This document shows, in pieces, positions 46,830-55,000 of a DNA stretch of 64,000 nucleotides; position 1 is the first letter of the stretch; each line of letters begins with the position of its first letter. This DNA comes from Arthrobacter bambusae (GTDB lineage Bacteria; Actinomycetota; Actinomycetes; Actinomycetales; Micrococcaceae). The DNA lies in contig NZ_JAUSSZ010000004.1 in NCBI RefSeq assembly GCF_030812595.1, forward strand, positions 1 through 64,000, written 5' to 3'. A program made the translations under genes and the position numbers. The notes under the pieces were generated by a model that had not been told where the DNA came from, made no database searches, and saw nothing but the letters and a program-made list of their open reading frames with translations.

Positions 46830-48226
46830 TGAAGTTGTCTGATTTCGAATCACTCAAGAGCCGATTTGTCCAGAATGATCCTTGGTTGGCTTCCGTCACT
46901 TCCGAGGACTGGGAAAAAGCTGGCCATGTCATCACGACCGTAGCCGGGAAGAACGACAACTCCCGCATGGCCGCAGCCGTGGCGCTACGCAATCAGGGCC
47001 TCCCCTGCTACTACGAGTGGAAGGGTGAGCTCCGTTTCTCCGGCGTCGACTTCGTTGAGGAGTACACGCCGGAACTCTCTCCGGAGGACCGTGCTGAAGA
47101 GCGGCGCCAGATCAAGGAAATGGAATACTGGAACGAGAACCCGAACCGCCTCAAATCCGTTGCTGACATGATGAAGACTCCTGAGATCCGGTGGATTGTT
47201 CAGGATAAGGTGCACGGCACCGGTCTATTTCAGATCTATGGTGCCTCATACACCGGCAAGACACTCCTAGTCCTTGACCTGGTCATGTCGTGGTGCGCAG
47301 GTCTTCCGGAATGGCAGGGATACCAGCTCAACAACAATGGCGCACCTCAGGATGCCCTCTACGTAGCCGCTGAAGGTGGAGCCGCCCTGTCCGTGCACGT
47401 GGATGCGTGGCTCAAGTACCACTCCGACGTTGACCCTTCGCAGCTTGCCGGTCTTCAGTTCCTCGACGGCGGCGAGGGCGACAACGTGTTCTTGTCCATC
47501 GAGACCAAGCGTCGCAGGGACGATGAACCGGAGGTCGACCATGCGGATTCATGGGAACGCCTCTTCAAGGAGGTGACGGACAAGGGGCTGTCCCCGACAC
47601 TCGTTGTTTTCGATACACAGATCGATCTTGCTCCCGGCGTCGATGAGAACTCCAACACTGAAATGGTGGGTATCCTCCGTCAGGTCAAGCGGCTTGGTGA
47701 CACTTACGGCTTCATGGCCATTGTTGTCCACCACACAGGCCACGATGGCAACAAGGCGCGTGGAGCATCCGGCATGATGGGCAAAGCAGACGCGCAGGCC
47801 AAGCTCAGCAGCATCGGCGAAAAGTCCGGCAAAGCCAAGCTCGAATGGATCAAAGTTAAGGGCCGTCCCGTGCCCCAGGACACGATCAGCTATGAAATCT
47901 CCGGGATCGCAAAGCTTCCGGATTTGGACTCGGAAGGGGCTGTCTGCATTCCGCTCGGCAAATACGCAGCGGCACACGCAGAGCTCGCAGTCAAGACCCC
48001 AACCCCCGAGATGCAACGCTCCATCATCGGCGCACTCGCTGAAGGCCCGCTCTCGATCCGTGCGCTCTCCGAGGCTGTGGACATCGACCGCAATACAAAG
48101 GTGTTCAAGGATGCCTTGGCATGGATGGCCGCCTCCGGCCACCTCACTCAGACCAAGGAGGGCCGTAAGACGATGGTCGGGTTGACCCCCTTTGCCGCGG
48201 CTCCGGAAGCGCCGGCCATTGACTAG
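46829..48226 (+). CDS. RepA-like AAA ATPase (hexameric replicative helicase family)
   Basis: 465 residues. AAA_25/RepA-type core: Walker A GASYTGKT (about 138-145), DALYVAAEGG, Walker B-like LVVFDTQIDLA and the VHHTGHDGNKARGASGMMG motif IV region, as in RSF1010-type RepA and phage replication ATPases. The N-terminal 100 residues are not recognised; the C-terminal 80 look like a winged helix (IRALSEAVDIDRNTKVFKDALAWMAASG in part). It is followed directly by an array of iteron-like repeats. This suggests that the excised element can replicate. No primase gene is adjacent. Confidence 0.85.
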   Translation: MKLSDFESLKSRFVQNDPWLASVTSEDWEKAGHVITTVAGKNDNSRMAAAVALRNQGLPCYYEWKGELRFSGVDFVEEYTPELSPEDRAEERRQIKEMEYWNENPNRLKSVADMMKTPEIRWIVQDKVHGTGLFQIYGASYTGKTLLVLDLVMSWCAGLPEWQGYQLNNNGAPQDALYVAAEGGAALSVHVDAWLKYHSDVDPSQLAGLQFLDGGEGDNVFLSIETKRRRDDEPEVDHADSWERLFKEVTDKGLSPTLVVFDTQIDLAPGVDENSNTEMVGILRQVKRLGDTYGFMAIVVHHTGHDGNKARGASGMMGKADAQAKLSSIGEKSGKAKLEWIKVKGRPVPQDTISYEISGIAKLPDLDSEGAVCIPLGKYAAAHAELAVKTPTPEMQRSIIGALAEGPLSIRALSEAVDIDRNTKVFKDALAWMAASGHLTQTKEGRKTMVGLTPFAAAPEAPAID

Positions 48227-48234
48227 GGCAGGAT

Positions 48235-48411
48235 CCAACCATAGTCCAACCATAGAAGCCTCAATGCCTCAACTTCCCTAGATCTAGAGGTTTGCATGGT
48301 TGGCAACCATACATCCAACCATTCCCCAACCATAGAACCGGGCATGTAGATGGATGGTTGGTTTGGTTGGGGGGGCTTTAGCCCCAACCAATAACCAATC
48401 CTTCCAACCAT
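48235..48411. repeat. Iteron-like CCAACCAT array, candidate replication origin
   Basis: Within 177 bp, CCAACCAT occurs at 48235, 48246, 48315, 48326 and 48404, its reverse ATGGTTGG at 48296 and 48354, and one-base-shorter forms at 48304, 48364 and 48384. Two pairs (48235/48246 and 48315/48326) are exactly 11 bp apart, one helical turn. The region also has a GC-rich hairpin (GGGGGGGCTTTAGCCCC) near 48,370 and no gene. Lying just after the ATPase gene, it has the look of a plasmid or satellite origin. Confidence 0.72.
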
Positions 48412-48484
48412 TACCCATCGCATAACGACATAAGACGTACTGACGCAATGACGATCCAAGTAACCGCTAACAAAGGATCGCATC

Positions 48485-48892
48485 ATGCGAGAAGCAACGA
48501 TATACAACATGCTCGACCGCCAGAAGCTAGACGTCCACTTCCCCGACGGTGGGAAGTGGGTTCGGAGCTGGCTCAAGGAGGAACTGGGAATCAAGTCCGA
48601 TTGGAGGCGAGACCCTAACACCGGCCTCGTCTGGTGGCAGATCACCAAGACCAAGCAGGAAGCCCTCACAGTCGCCCTACAGCGCCGATACGCCGGAGTG
48701 TGGCTCGTACGTCAGTACTCGGAAAAAGTCATCTGCACGGCGGCTTGCCAGGCCGCTAAGCGGGATGAATGCACCTGCTCCTGCGCAGGGGAGTTCCACC
48801 GTGGCGGCGGGGATTGGCAGTACGTGACAGACCAGTTCATGGTCAACAACGAAGTCAAGCAGGTTGTCCGTTACTACAAGGGCGCGTTATAA
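48485..48892 (+). CDS. Hypothetical Cys-rich protein, phage/plasmid type
   Basis: 135 residues. The middle has a motif of Cys-x3-Cys-x7-Cys-x-Cys-x-Cys (CTAACQAAKRDECTCSC) then AGEFHRGG, which resembles a Cys/His cluster found in many actinophage and plasmid proteins of unknown role ('CxCxCxGxxHG'). The N-terminus is rich in Trp/Lys (KWVRSWLKEELG). No enzyme family recognised. It could be a zinc-binding DNA-associated protein. It ends at a poly-C tract. Confidence 0.65.
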   Translation: MREATIYNMLDRQKLDVHFPDGGKWVRSWLKEELGIKSDWRRDPNTGLVWWQITKTKQEALTVALQRRYAGVWLVRQYSEKVICTAACQAAKRDECTCSCAGEFHRGGGDWQYVTDQFMVNNEVKQVVRYYKGAL

Positions 48893-48907
48893 CCCCCCCC
48901 CCCCCCC
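48893..48907. repeat. Fifteen-base poly-C tract
   Basis: C x 15 begins two bases after the stop codon of the Cys-rich gene. The 280 bp that follow, up to the lipoprotein gene end at 49,190, contain no convincing gene, only scattered TTCCAAG / AAGTACC repeats (about 49,043-49,100). A run of this length is prone to slippage, in cells and in sequencing. Confidence 0.9.
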
Positions 48908-49189
48908 GAGACGCAGTTGGCGGCCATCCGGCAACCCTTCAGAGGGCGAAAGGGGCACGGCAAGGGTTGCCTCAGTGCGTTTGGACTCCATAACTCAGAG
49001 TATGCGGGGGACCCAATCGGCGAACCGTCGATTTCCCGACGAATGGTTCCAAGCTTCCTAGTTCCATGGGTTCCAAGTACCAAGCGTTTCAAGTACCACG
49101 GGAACCCCTATCGAACACGCCCCTCGACCGCGCCTCGCGCACTTCGTACTGGGACTTCATCTTCGAGCGCGGCAACGTTTGTGGGCAGG

Positions 49190-50191
49190 TTACCCGCAAG
49201 ATTGTTTGACGAACGCATCTGCCTCAGCCATAGCCGCATCCGACACTGATTTTGCCGTGGCCAACCCGTCCTTCGACGCGGTGACGTTGTCGTTGATCGC
49301 CTGCTGGACAGGGGCAATAGCTGCGCTGACTTGCTGTTTTGTAGGAACGGTCCCCGTGTACCCTGGGTACGCTTGGAGTGCCGCTTGAAGGCTCCCGAAG
49401 TCGCTACTGAGCGTATCGATGTCGGTTTGCAGGGTCGATGCTATAGATGTAGCAGAATACTGGTTCGACTGAACGGTGTAGAAGTCAGACTGAACCGTGT
49501 ACGCGTCAGATTGAGCCGTATATGCGCCCGAACAACGCGCGTACTTGTCGGACTCTGCCTTAGCCTTGCCCTCATCTGTACGCATGGTCGCAAGGTCGGT
49601 TTGCTGCTTTTGCAGAGCATTGGCAGGAGAGTTATCTCCAAAGCCCGAGGCTTTCTGTAGTTGATCCAGATCTCCATTAGTAGCCTGCGCAGCACGACTC
49701 ACGGCGGCGTTGAGTTGCACCTGCCGAGCTGCCGCAGCTTGAGACGCCCTTGTATCGTTGGCCGATGTCTGTAGTTGCTGGACAGCAGCGTTATATACGC
49801 CCGTGTCTGACGGAGCGAAGGCCATGTTCTCAATTGCACCATCGGATCGCGGGAAATTCAGCGTCAAACCGTCGTTAGTGACGGAACCGCTCATGTTGGT
49901 TGAAAAGCCGAGTCCCTGGGCAAAGGTGAGTGTCAGGCTTTGGCCGTTCTCAGACCCTGTGAACGATCCGTGTTGTGTCTTGACATCTGGACCGTTCAGA
50001 CCGGCAACATCAAGTGTTCCACTTAAGCTCTGGCCTGTAACAGTCAGCTGGATGAACGCTGCCCCATTGGCCGATTTGGATAGGTACCCCCGCGACGCGA
50101 GGCCCGAATTACCGCCGTCAGCACTTCGGCCGCTCGATCCACAGCCGGCCAACAACAAGACCAACGACGCGGCGACGATAACTCTCCTCAT
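49190..50191 (-). CDS. Lipoprotein with Y/Q/S repeat region
   Basis: 333 residues. Lipobox LLLAGC with cysteine near residue 17; the mature protein starts with a beta-rich domain of about 120 residues (GYLSKSANGAAFIQLTVTG...), followed by Ala/Gln-rich helix and, at about 220-245, a seven-residue repeat (AYTAQSD, AYTVQSD, FYTVQSN, QYSATS). A C-terminal cysteine (KQSCG) may pair with one in ARCSG. Surface location is likely. No family recognised. Its ATG overlaps the stop of the nuclease gene upstream, so the two proteins are made together. Confidence 0.8.
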   Translation of the reverse strand: MRRVIVAASLVLLLAGCGSSGRSADGGNSGLASRGYLSKSANGAAFIQLTVTGQSLSGTLDVAGLNGPDVKTQHGSFTGSENGQSLTLTFAQGLGFSTNMSGSVTNDGLTLNFPRSDGAIENMAFAPSDTGVYNAAVQQLQTSANDTRASQAAAARQVQLNAAVSRAAQATNGDLDQLQKASGFGDNSPANALQKQQTDLATMRTDEGKAKAESDKYARCSGAYTAQSDAYTVQSDFYTVQSNQYSATSIASTLQTDIDTLSSDFGSLQAALQAYPGYTGTVPTKQQVSAAIAPVQQAINDNVTASKDGLATAKSVSDAAMAEADAFVKQSCG

Positions 50192-50805
50192 TGGGGACTC
50201 TTCGAGTGCACCAGCTGCTGCATGTAGGTGGTGAGCGTGGTTCCGTCCATCAGAGTAACCCCATGCTGCTTCGCCAGGGCACGTGCAGGTGCAGTGAACG
50301 AAGACGTTGTGACAAAGATGCCCTCGGCCGCACCGTAATGCGCGTGCCTCATTCCAATAAACGCCTGAACCTCGGGAGTACCTACTGAATGCCCTGGCCC
50401 CCAGCGCTTACATTGGCAAACGACCAGAAGACCCTGTGAGTTCTGGCAGGTTATATCGGCCATGAGGTCGCCAGCCTTACCAGAGACTTTGACTTCCCTA
50501 TAGCCCAGCGAGGTTAATAGTGCACCGATCGCGTGCTCGAACTGAGTCGGGGTTAAGACTAGTAGCTCGCCGAGGTTGCGAGCGTGAAATCGAGCGCGCT
50601 CGATCCTCTTCCTGCGCCGCCAATACCAGAGACCGCCTACCGCAAACGCCAAGATCAGGATGAGGATGCCGAGCATTCCTGCCCCCTCGGGGTTGTTACT
50701 AACCCAAGCGACGAAAAGGATGACTCCAATAATGACCACGAGCCCTCCGAGTAGGCTCTGGTCGGCTTTACTCCGCTTCCGGCCTCGGGATCTTCTCGAC
50801 GCCAT
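50188..50805 (-). CDS. Membrane-anchored Mrr-like endonuclease
   Basis: 205 residues. A basic N-terminus (ASRRSRGRKRSK) is followed by two membrane helices (about 20-37 and 43-62) and then a restriction-endonuclease-like Mrr_cat domain (about 85-200): TPTQFEHAIGALLTSLGYREVKV, then the catalytic GDLMADI with Asp and CQCKRW with Gln/Lys. Mrr-like nucleases cut modified or foreign DNA; family members with membrane helices are known but poorly studied. Coupled by ATGA overlap to the lipoprotein gene downstream. Confidence 0.85.
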   Translation of the reverse strand: MASRRSRGRKRSKADQSLLGGLVVIIGVILFVAWVSNNPEGAGMLGILILILAFAVGGLWYWRRRKRIERARFHARNLGELLVLTPTQFEHAIGALLTSLGYREVKVSGKAGDLMADITCQNSQGLLVVCQCKRWGPGHSVGTPEVQAFIGMRHAHYGAAEGIFVTTSSFTAPARALAKQHGVTLMDGTTLTTYMQQLVHSKSPQ

Positions 50806-51190
50806 TCAATAACCTCCGGGGATCAAGTCATTCACTGTAACCTGCGCGCCAGTCTAGCCCTAGAATGCCTCCGTCTTGGTTCTGGCAACAGATAAAGTCA
50901 GCCAGTTACACCCTTTTGCTTAAGACGATCAGTTAGTCGAGACGATCAGTTAGGCGCTGCGGCATGGTCGAGTAGGCATCAGGCCTGTCCTGAGTGTCTG
51001 CATGATCTGCCGCCTTCCTCAGGATGGTACTTGATTATCAGCCGCGATGGAGTCGGCGATAGAGACAAATCAACGGGCACCCCACAGCGGTTGAGCCCAA
51101 ACCTTTGAACACTTGAAGTGAATACCATTCAAATCTCTATGGGTTCCAATCTCCACTGCCACCGTCTAGGAACTACCTGCCTGGAATCCC
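50806..51190. promoter_or_regulatory. Intergenic region with 17-bp direct repeat
   Basis: About 385 bp upstream of the divergent nuclease-lipoprotein operon. AGACGATCAGTTAG occurs twice with a 17-bp period (50924-50937, 50941-50954). No gene is evident. Downstream of about 51,290 the sequence becomes strongly AT-rich. Promoters for both directions are expected here, but none is clear. Confidence 0.4.
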
Positions 51191-51502
51191 ATGACTCACC
51201 GCGCGCCCTCACTGAATTTCGACCAATGGGCGTTCGGGCTACCCGCGGGAGGAAGGCGAACTGCGGCGGAACGACACCCGATTTTTACAAAACTTGCAAC
51301 GGCGAACGCGAAGCATTTAAAAGAGCTAAATAGATTAATGCAATTAAATAGGGCATATCGCATCAATTTATGTTATAAATGTTTATGCGGAGAATTTGCG
51401 GATTCACAAAACAGCTATTTTGAAAGAAATATCGAGAAATACGTCCCGTTTGAACATTTTGCAATTTTTACAACACCGCTTCCCGTGAAAGGCAGCACAT
51501 GA
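51191..51502 (+). CDS. Putative small protein coupled to the ARPP-1 gene
   Basis: A frame of up to 103 residues. Its last 60 or so (from about NRLMQLNRAYRINLCYKC) are encoded by very AT-rich DNA, unlike the rest of the window. The stop overlaps the ATG of the following gene (ATGA), as in coupled genes. CYKCLCGEF holds three close cysteines. The 5' part has ordinary composition and the true start is uncertain: there is an internal ATG near 51,337. Confidence 0.35.
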   Translation: MTHRAPSLNFDQWAFGLPAGGRRTAAERHPIFTKLATANAKHLKELNRLMQLNRAYRINLCYKCLCGEFADSQNSYFERNIEKYVPFEHFAIFTTPLPVKGST

Positions 51503-52425
51503 CAATCCCTCAACTCCACATCGGTGCCGGCACGCAGCTCGGCTCCCTGACCATCTTTCCGGTATGGACCAATGCAAGTGGTCAGCTCGGGATCAGCACG
51601 GGAACCGGCAGCCAGCTTGAAGTGACAGAGCTTGCGTCGGGCCCCCAAGTCGGCAAGCTCAGCATCAGCAATCACGGCTCCAAGCCTGCACTACTGGTGG
51701 AAGGCGAGCTCTTGGAAGGGGGTCACCAACACCGGGTCTGTGCAGCCGATGTCATCCTTGGGGTCGGGGAACGCCGGGAAGTAGAAACCTTTTGCATTGA
51801 GCAGGGACGATGGGGTGGCAGCAGCTCTCACAGCCGCACTGCCCGCCGCGCTCCTCTCAGCGTCAGGGCAGAGCTCCACACTCCGGCGAAGGGCAACCGT
51901 CAGGGGCGGATATGGGAGCGCATTTCTCGACATCAGGGTGTCAGCGGATCATCCCCAACAGGCTCCTTGGTGGAGCTTCTGAACGCCAGCCGAAATAGGA
52001 CGATCCCGCAACAGTTCCGCCTGCCACTCCCACTCGAAGGTCAGCGCGGAGTCATCCTTGGGCTTGAAGGAGAAGCTTTGATGATCGAAGTATTTGGGAC
52101 ACACTCGCTATTCTTGCGGCACTACGGTCAGTTGGCCGACGCGGTTGCCATGGATCTCCAGCTCTTCGCCACTGTGCCAGAGGCTGCCACGCCAGCCCAA
52201 GAGGTCCGACAGCTGGCAGCGACCCTGGGCGATCTTAGGATCGCGCCATTTGGCGACAACGTTTTTACGGTCCGTGACCACGAGACGCTCAAGAGCGAGT
52301 CTTTCTCTGCCCAGAACGGTTGCCAGACGGTTACCGGAATCAGAGTCGCGATCCGGAATCGAACGCCGCAGTTCGCTCACTTGTCCGTCTGGAACATGAA
52401 GCATCCCCGTATGGCTTCTATCTGA
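51499..52425 (+). CDS. ARPP-1-like protein (ARG/rhodanese-phosphatase-associated family)
   Basis: 308 residues. Pattern of the ARPP-1/DUF6569 group: IGAGTQLGSLTIFPVW at the start, LEVTELASG, SNHGSKPALLVEGELLEGGHQHRV (the 'PVLLLDGExLxGxKQNR' strand), CIEQGRWGG, and the SPTGSL stretch. These proteins occur beside predicted nucleotide or ADP-ribose processing enzymes in conflict systems, but no activity is known to me. The C-terminus could be frameshifted: after WNMKHPRMASI the frame stops, while another frame continues with SPYGFYLTLV. Confidence 0.72.
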   Translation: MTIPQLHIGAGTQLGSLTIFPVWTNASGQLGISTGTGSQLEVTELASGPQVGKLSISNHGSKPALLVEGELLEGGHQHRVCAADVILGVGERREVETFCIEQGRWGGSSSHSRTARRAPLSVRAELHTPAKGNRQGRIWERISRHQGVSGSSPTGSLVELLNASRNRTIPQQFRLPLPLEGQRGVILGLEGEALMIEVFGTHSLFLRHYGQLADAVAMDLQLFATVPEAATPAQEVRQLAATLGDLRIAPFGDNVFTVRDHETLKSESFSAQNGCQTVTGIRVAIRNRTPQFAHLSVWNMKHPRMASI

Positions 52426-52705
52426 CGTTGGTCCCGAGTCAGGTCCCCGTGATGCCCCAGAACCGCGCACATTCAGGGCTCTCGAGGCGCCCAGACGATA
52501 ACGGCATTCCACAGAAAAATAACTCTCTTCCGACACGAAACTCTATAACCCGTAGTATTTGCCACGTGCCACACCGGCCACTATCGTCAAGTCTTAGTTG
52601 GGGGATCGTGTCAGACGAAATGAACTTGGGGTGCAGCCCAGGAGTCTTTTTCTCAGGGACAAGACCTCCTCTCGCATTCAAGTAGCAATCTAGACAGGAT
52701 CCGCA

Positions 52706-53431
52706 ATGACAGAAATCAACACTCAAATCGATAAGAAGAGTGCCAAGAGAAACGCCAAAGCCCAAGCAGCAGCTGACAAAGCCCACCGCAAGGCGTCCCG
52801 TCCGTGGTTCAAAAAGAAGCGCTTCCTTTTCCCACTGATTCTTTTGGTCATCATAATCATCGTGATCGCTGCTAACTCCGGCAAGAAGGACTCCGCAGCG
52901 ACGAGCGCTGGGGCCACCTCGGCGGCGAGTGCACAAGCCGCTGGACCCGCTGCACCGAGCGGGACCGCTGCCCAGCTTCAGGCCCTGGCCGCAGCAAAGG
53001 GCTACCTGGATTCAGGTATCGGCTTCTCGCAGGCTTCGCTTATCAAGCAACTCACGTCGAGTGCTGGCAATGGGTTCGCGCAGGCCGACGCTCAGTGGGC
53101 TGTCGATCACTCCGGTGCAGACTGGAACGGACAGGCCCTCAAAGCGGCGAAAGGGTATCTGGCCTCCGGTATGGGCTTCTCCCAGGCTTCGCTTACCAAG
53201 CAGCTCACATCGAGTGCCGGTAACGAATTCACGGCGCCGCAGGCTGAGGCCGCTGTCGCCAACTCTGGTGCGGACTGGAATGCGGAGGCCGTCAAGGCGG
53301 CGAAGGGTTACATGTCCTCGGGCATGGGCTTCTCACGCCAGAGCCTGATCGCCCAGCTAACCAGCGCTGCCGGCAACCAGTTCACCGATGCGCAGGCCGG
53401 ATACGCGGCCGATCAGGTAGGGCTGAAGTAA
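52706..53431 (+). CDS. Ltp-repeat membrane protein (possible superinfection exclusion)
   Basis: 241 residues. A Lys/Ala-rich cytoplasmic start (about 1-45), one membrane helix (FLFPLILLVIIIIVIAAN), a Ser/Ala/Pro linker, and three tandem units of about 48 residues with AAKGYLxSGxGFSxxSLxxQLTSxAGN and a GADWN end. This unit is the Ltp (PF07553-type) repeat. In Streptococcus thermophilus phage TP-J34, the surface protein Ltp with such repeats blocks DNA entry of related phages. Here it is anchored by a helix, not a lipid. AGGA before the ATG; terminator follows. Confidence 0.85.
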   Translation: MTEINTQIDKKSAKRNAKAQAAADKAHRKASRPWFKKKRFLFPLILLVIIIIVIAANSGKKDSAATSAGATSAASAQAAGPAAPSGTAAQLQALAAAKGYLDSGIGFSQASLIKQLTSSAGNGFAQADAQWAVDHSGADWNGQALKAAKGYLASGMGFSQASLTKQLTSSAGNEFTAPQAEAAVANSGADWNAEAVKAAKGYMSSGMGFSRQSLIAQLTSAAGNQFTDAQAGYAADQVGLK

Positions 53432-53512
53432 CCGCCAGCCTCCTGCATATAACTAACGATCGCACCGCATCTTTGCAAACAATCGAAAATCGGAACGCGT
53501 AGTGCTTACCGG

Positions 53513-53554
53513 GCCTCCGAGAAGAACCGAAATTGAACTCTTCTTCTCGGAGGC
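53513..53554 (+). terminator. Rho-independent terminator after the Ltp gene
   Basis: GCCTCCGAGAAGAA (53513-53526) faces TTCTTCTCGGAGGC (53541-53554): a 14-bp perfect stem with a 14-base loop, then TCTTTG. Confidence 0.88.
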
Positions 53555-53667
53555 TCTTTGCGTCTCAATGTCGGACCCGGGATGCTAGGCTCCTCCGTTA
53601 TTGAATGGCTGCATGAGTTCGGGCAGGTCTATGCCCATGGTCACTGATTTTTAGATATAAAGGTTCC

Positions 53668-54321
53668 ATGACAATTTCTTCTGTTGCTACCGTGTATCCG
53701 GCGCGCCCTTCTGAAACCGATATTCAGCTACTTCTCCAATACATCCGTCAAGAAGGAATAACTCCCCTTCTTGTGGGTGACGAATGGTCCCACATGGGAG
53801 CAGTAATCACCGACGCCTCACTACAGGCCGGCATTGGGTACAAGAACGTCGTGCTACCAAGAGTCCGTGCGCTGAGGCAGGCTTGGCCGGACGCCGACAC
53901 CACCTCAGGCTTCGTTCAGCGCCTGGGCGGAGGGGACCTACCTTCGGTTCTTAATTGGAAAGGCCGGAAAAAACTGGCCATTATAGAAAATCTAGCTGCC
54001 GCATTGCAGGAACTTGGCATCGAGACAACCCAGGACCTGTACGCTGCCTACACAGATCCGGCCAAATCCGAGCCGTTGATCGCCCGCCTGAGGTCCATAT
54101 CGGGCGTAAAGAACAAGACCGTGGACTATCTTGCGATGCTCGTAGGCATAGAAGAGCGCGTGGCGATTGATAGCCATTTGATTGCATTCGCGTCCGCCGC
54201 AGGTGTGGACGACATGGTGTATGAGCAATTAAGTGACATGTACATTGCCGCTGCTGCAAGGCTTGGCTGCACTCCCAGAGCCCTCGATTCAGCGGTTTGG
54301 AAGTATATGTCGGGCAAGTAA
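53668..54321 (+). CDS. HhH-GPD (endonuclease III-like) DNA glycosylase-type protein
   Basis: 217 residues. The helix-hairpin-helix is LRSISGVKNKTVDYLAMLVG (about residue 140-159), followed by the GPD region with the expected Asp in VAIDSHLIAFA. There are no C-terminal cysteines for a 4Fe-4S cluster. The N-terminal 90 residues differ from Nth/MutY, so it may be a new branch. Typical job: excising damaged or modified bases. On a mobile element this could mean attack on modified phage DNA, but that is inference. ATG with AAGG upstream. Confidence 0.72.
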   Translation: MTISSVATVYPARPSETDIQLLLQYIRQEGITPLLVGDEWSHMGAVITDASLQAGIGYKNVVLPRVRALRQAWPDADTTSGFVQRLGGGDLPSVLNWKGRKKLAIIENLAAALQELGIETTQDLYAAYTDPAKSEPLIARLRSISGVKNKTVDYLAMLVGIEERVAIDSHLIAFASAAGVDDMVYEQLSDMYIAAAARLGCTPRALDSAVWKYMSGK

Positions 54322-54436
54322 TAGCTGCCAAACGCTGGCGCCTGACGGCGTCCGAGCCGCCCATTTCTGAGCACCTCGGCTCGTTTAGACCCACGCCACT
54401 AACTGCGGCTTTCAACGCCATACGTTTGTCCGGGAC

Positions 54437-55000
54437 CTAGACCTGCACGTACCTGTAAACCGTTGCCCTGCTCAGGCCAAGTACCTGGGCTATCTCCTTC
54501 GAAGGGTGGCCCTCGGCGAACATCTTTTTGCAAAGAGTCATCTTCGCGTCCGTTGCTTTGCGGGGTCGTCCGCCCAGACGACCGCGCTCCCTCGCCGATT
54601 CGAGTCCCGCCTTGGTTCTCTCAACGATCTGGTCCCGTTCCAACTCTGCCAAGGCTCCCATGATGGTAATCATCGCTTTGCCCATCGGGCCCGTGGTGTC
54701 AATTCCGTCAGTCACTGAGCGGAAGGTGACTCCTAAGTCTTTGAACTCATCTACCAGGTCAAGCAAATTCCGAGTATTTCGCGCGATTCGATCCAGCTTC
54801 CAAACTACAACTTCATCGCCTTCCCGCACGTGCTCCAGCAATTTCCGAAGAGCTGGCCTTTCCGCCTTTGCGCCGCTCATTCCCTGGTCCTCAAAAATCT
54901 TGACGGCACCAGCTCCCTTCAGGGCATCGAGCTGGAGTTGAAGATTTTGATCCTGCGTACTGACACGGGCATAACCAATAACTGCCACAATTTCTCTCAC
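54437..55000 (-). CDS. Small serine recombinase (resolvase/invertase)
   Basis: 187 residues: catalytic domain IGYARVSTQDQN with the Ser in VST, GMSGAKAERPAL, VVWKLDRIARN, AELERDQIVERTKAGL, then a C-terminal helix-turn-helix (HPSKEIAQVLGLSRATVYRYV). A Tn3-resolvase/Hin type, not an integrase. GTG start at 55000 or 54988. No transposase is next to it, and no pair of inverted sites was found nearby, so it may resolve dimers of the element or be a transposon remnant. Confidence 0.92.
   Translation of the reverse strand: MREIVAVIGYARVSTQDQNLQLQLDALKGAGAVKIFEDQGMSGAKAERPALRKLLEHVREGDEVVVWKLDRIARNTRNLLDLVDEFKDLGVTFRSVTDGIDTTGPMGKAMITIMGALAELERDQIVERTKAGLESARERGRLGGRPRKATDAKMTLCKKMFAEGHPSKEIAQVLGLSRATVYRYVQV

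Noticed and set aside
48917..49249. 110-codon frame after the poly-C tract
   Set aside because: Composition and residue use are not protein-like, and it overlaps the end of the lipoprotein gene antisense.
52320..52685. Separate 121-codon gene overlapping the ARPP-1-like gene end
   Set aside because: It has no good start, and only its first part looks protein-like; it may at most be a frameshifted extension of the ARPP-1-like gene.
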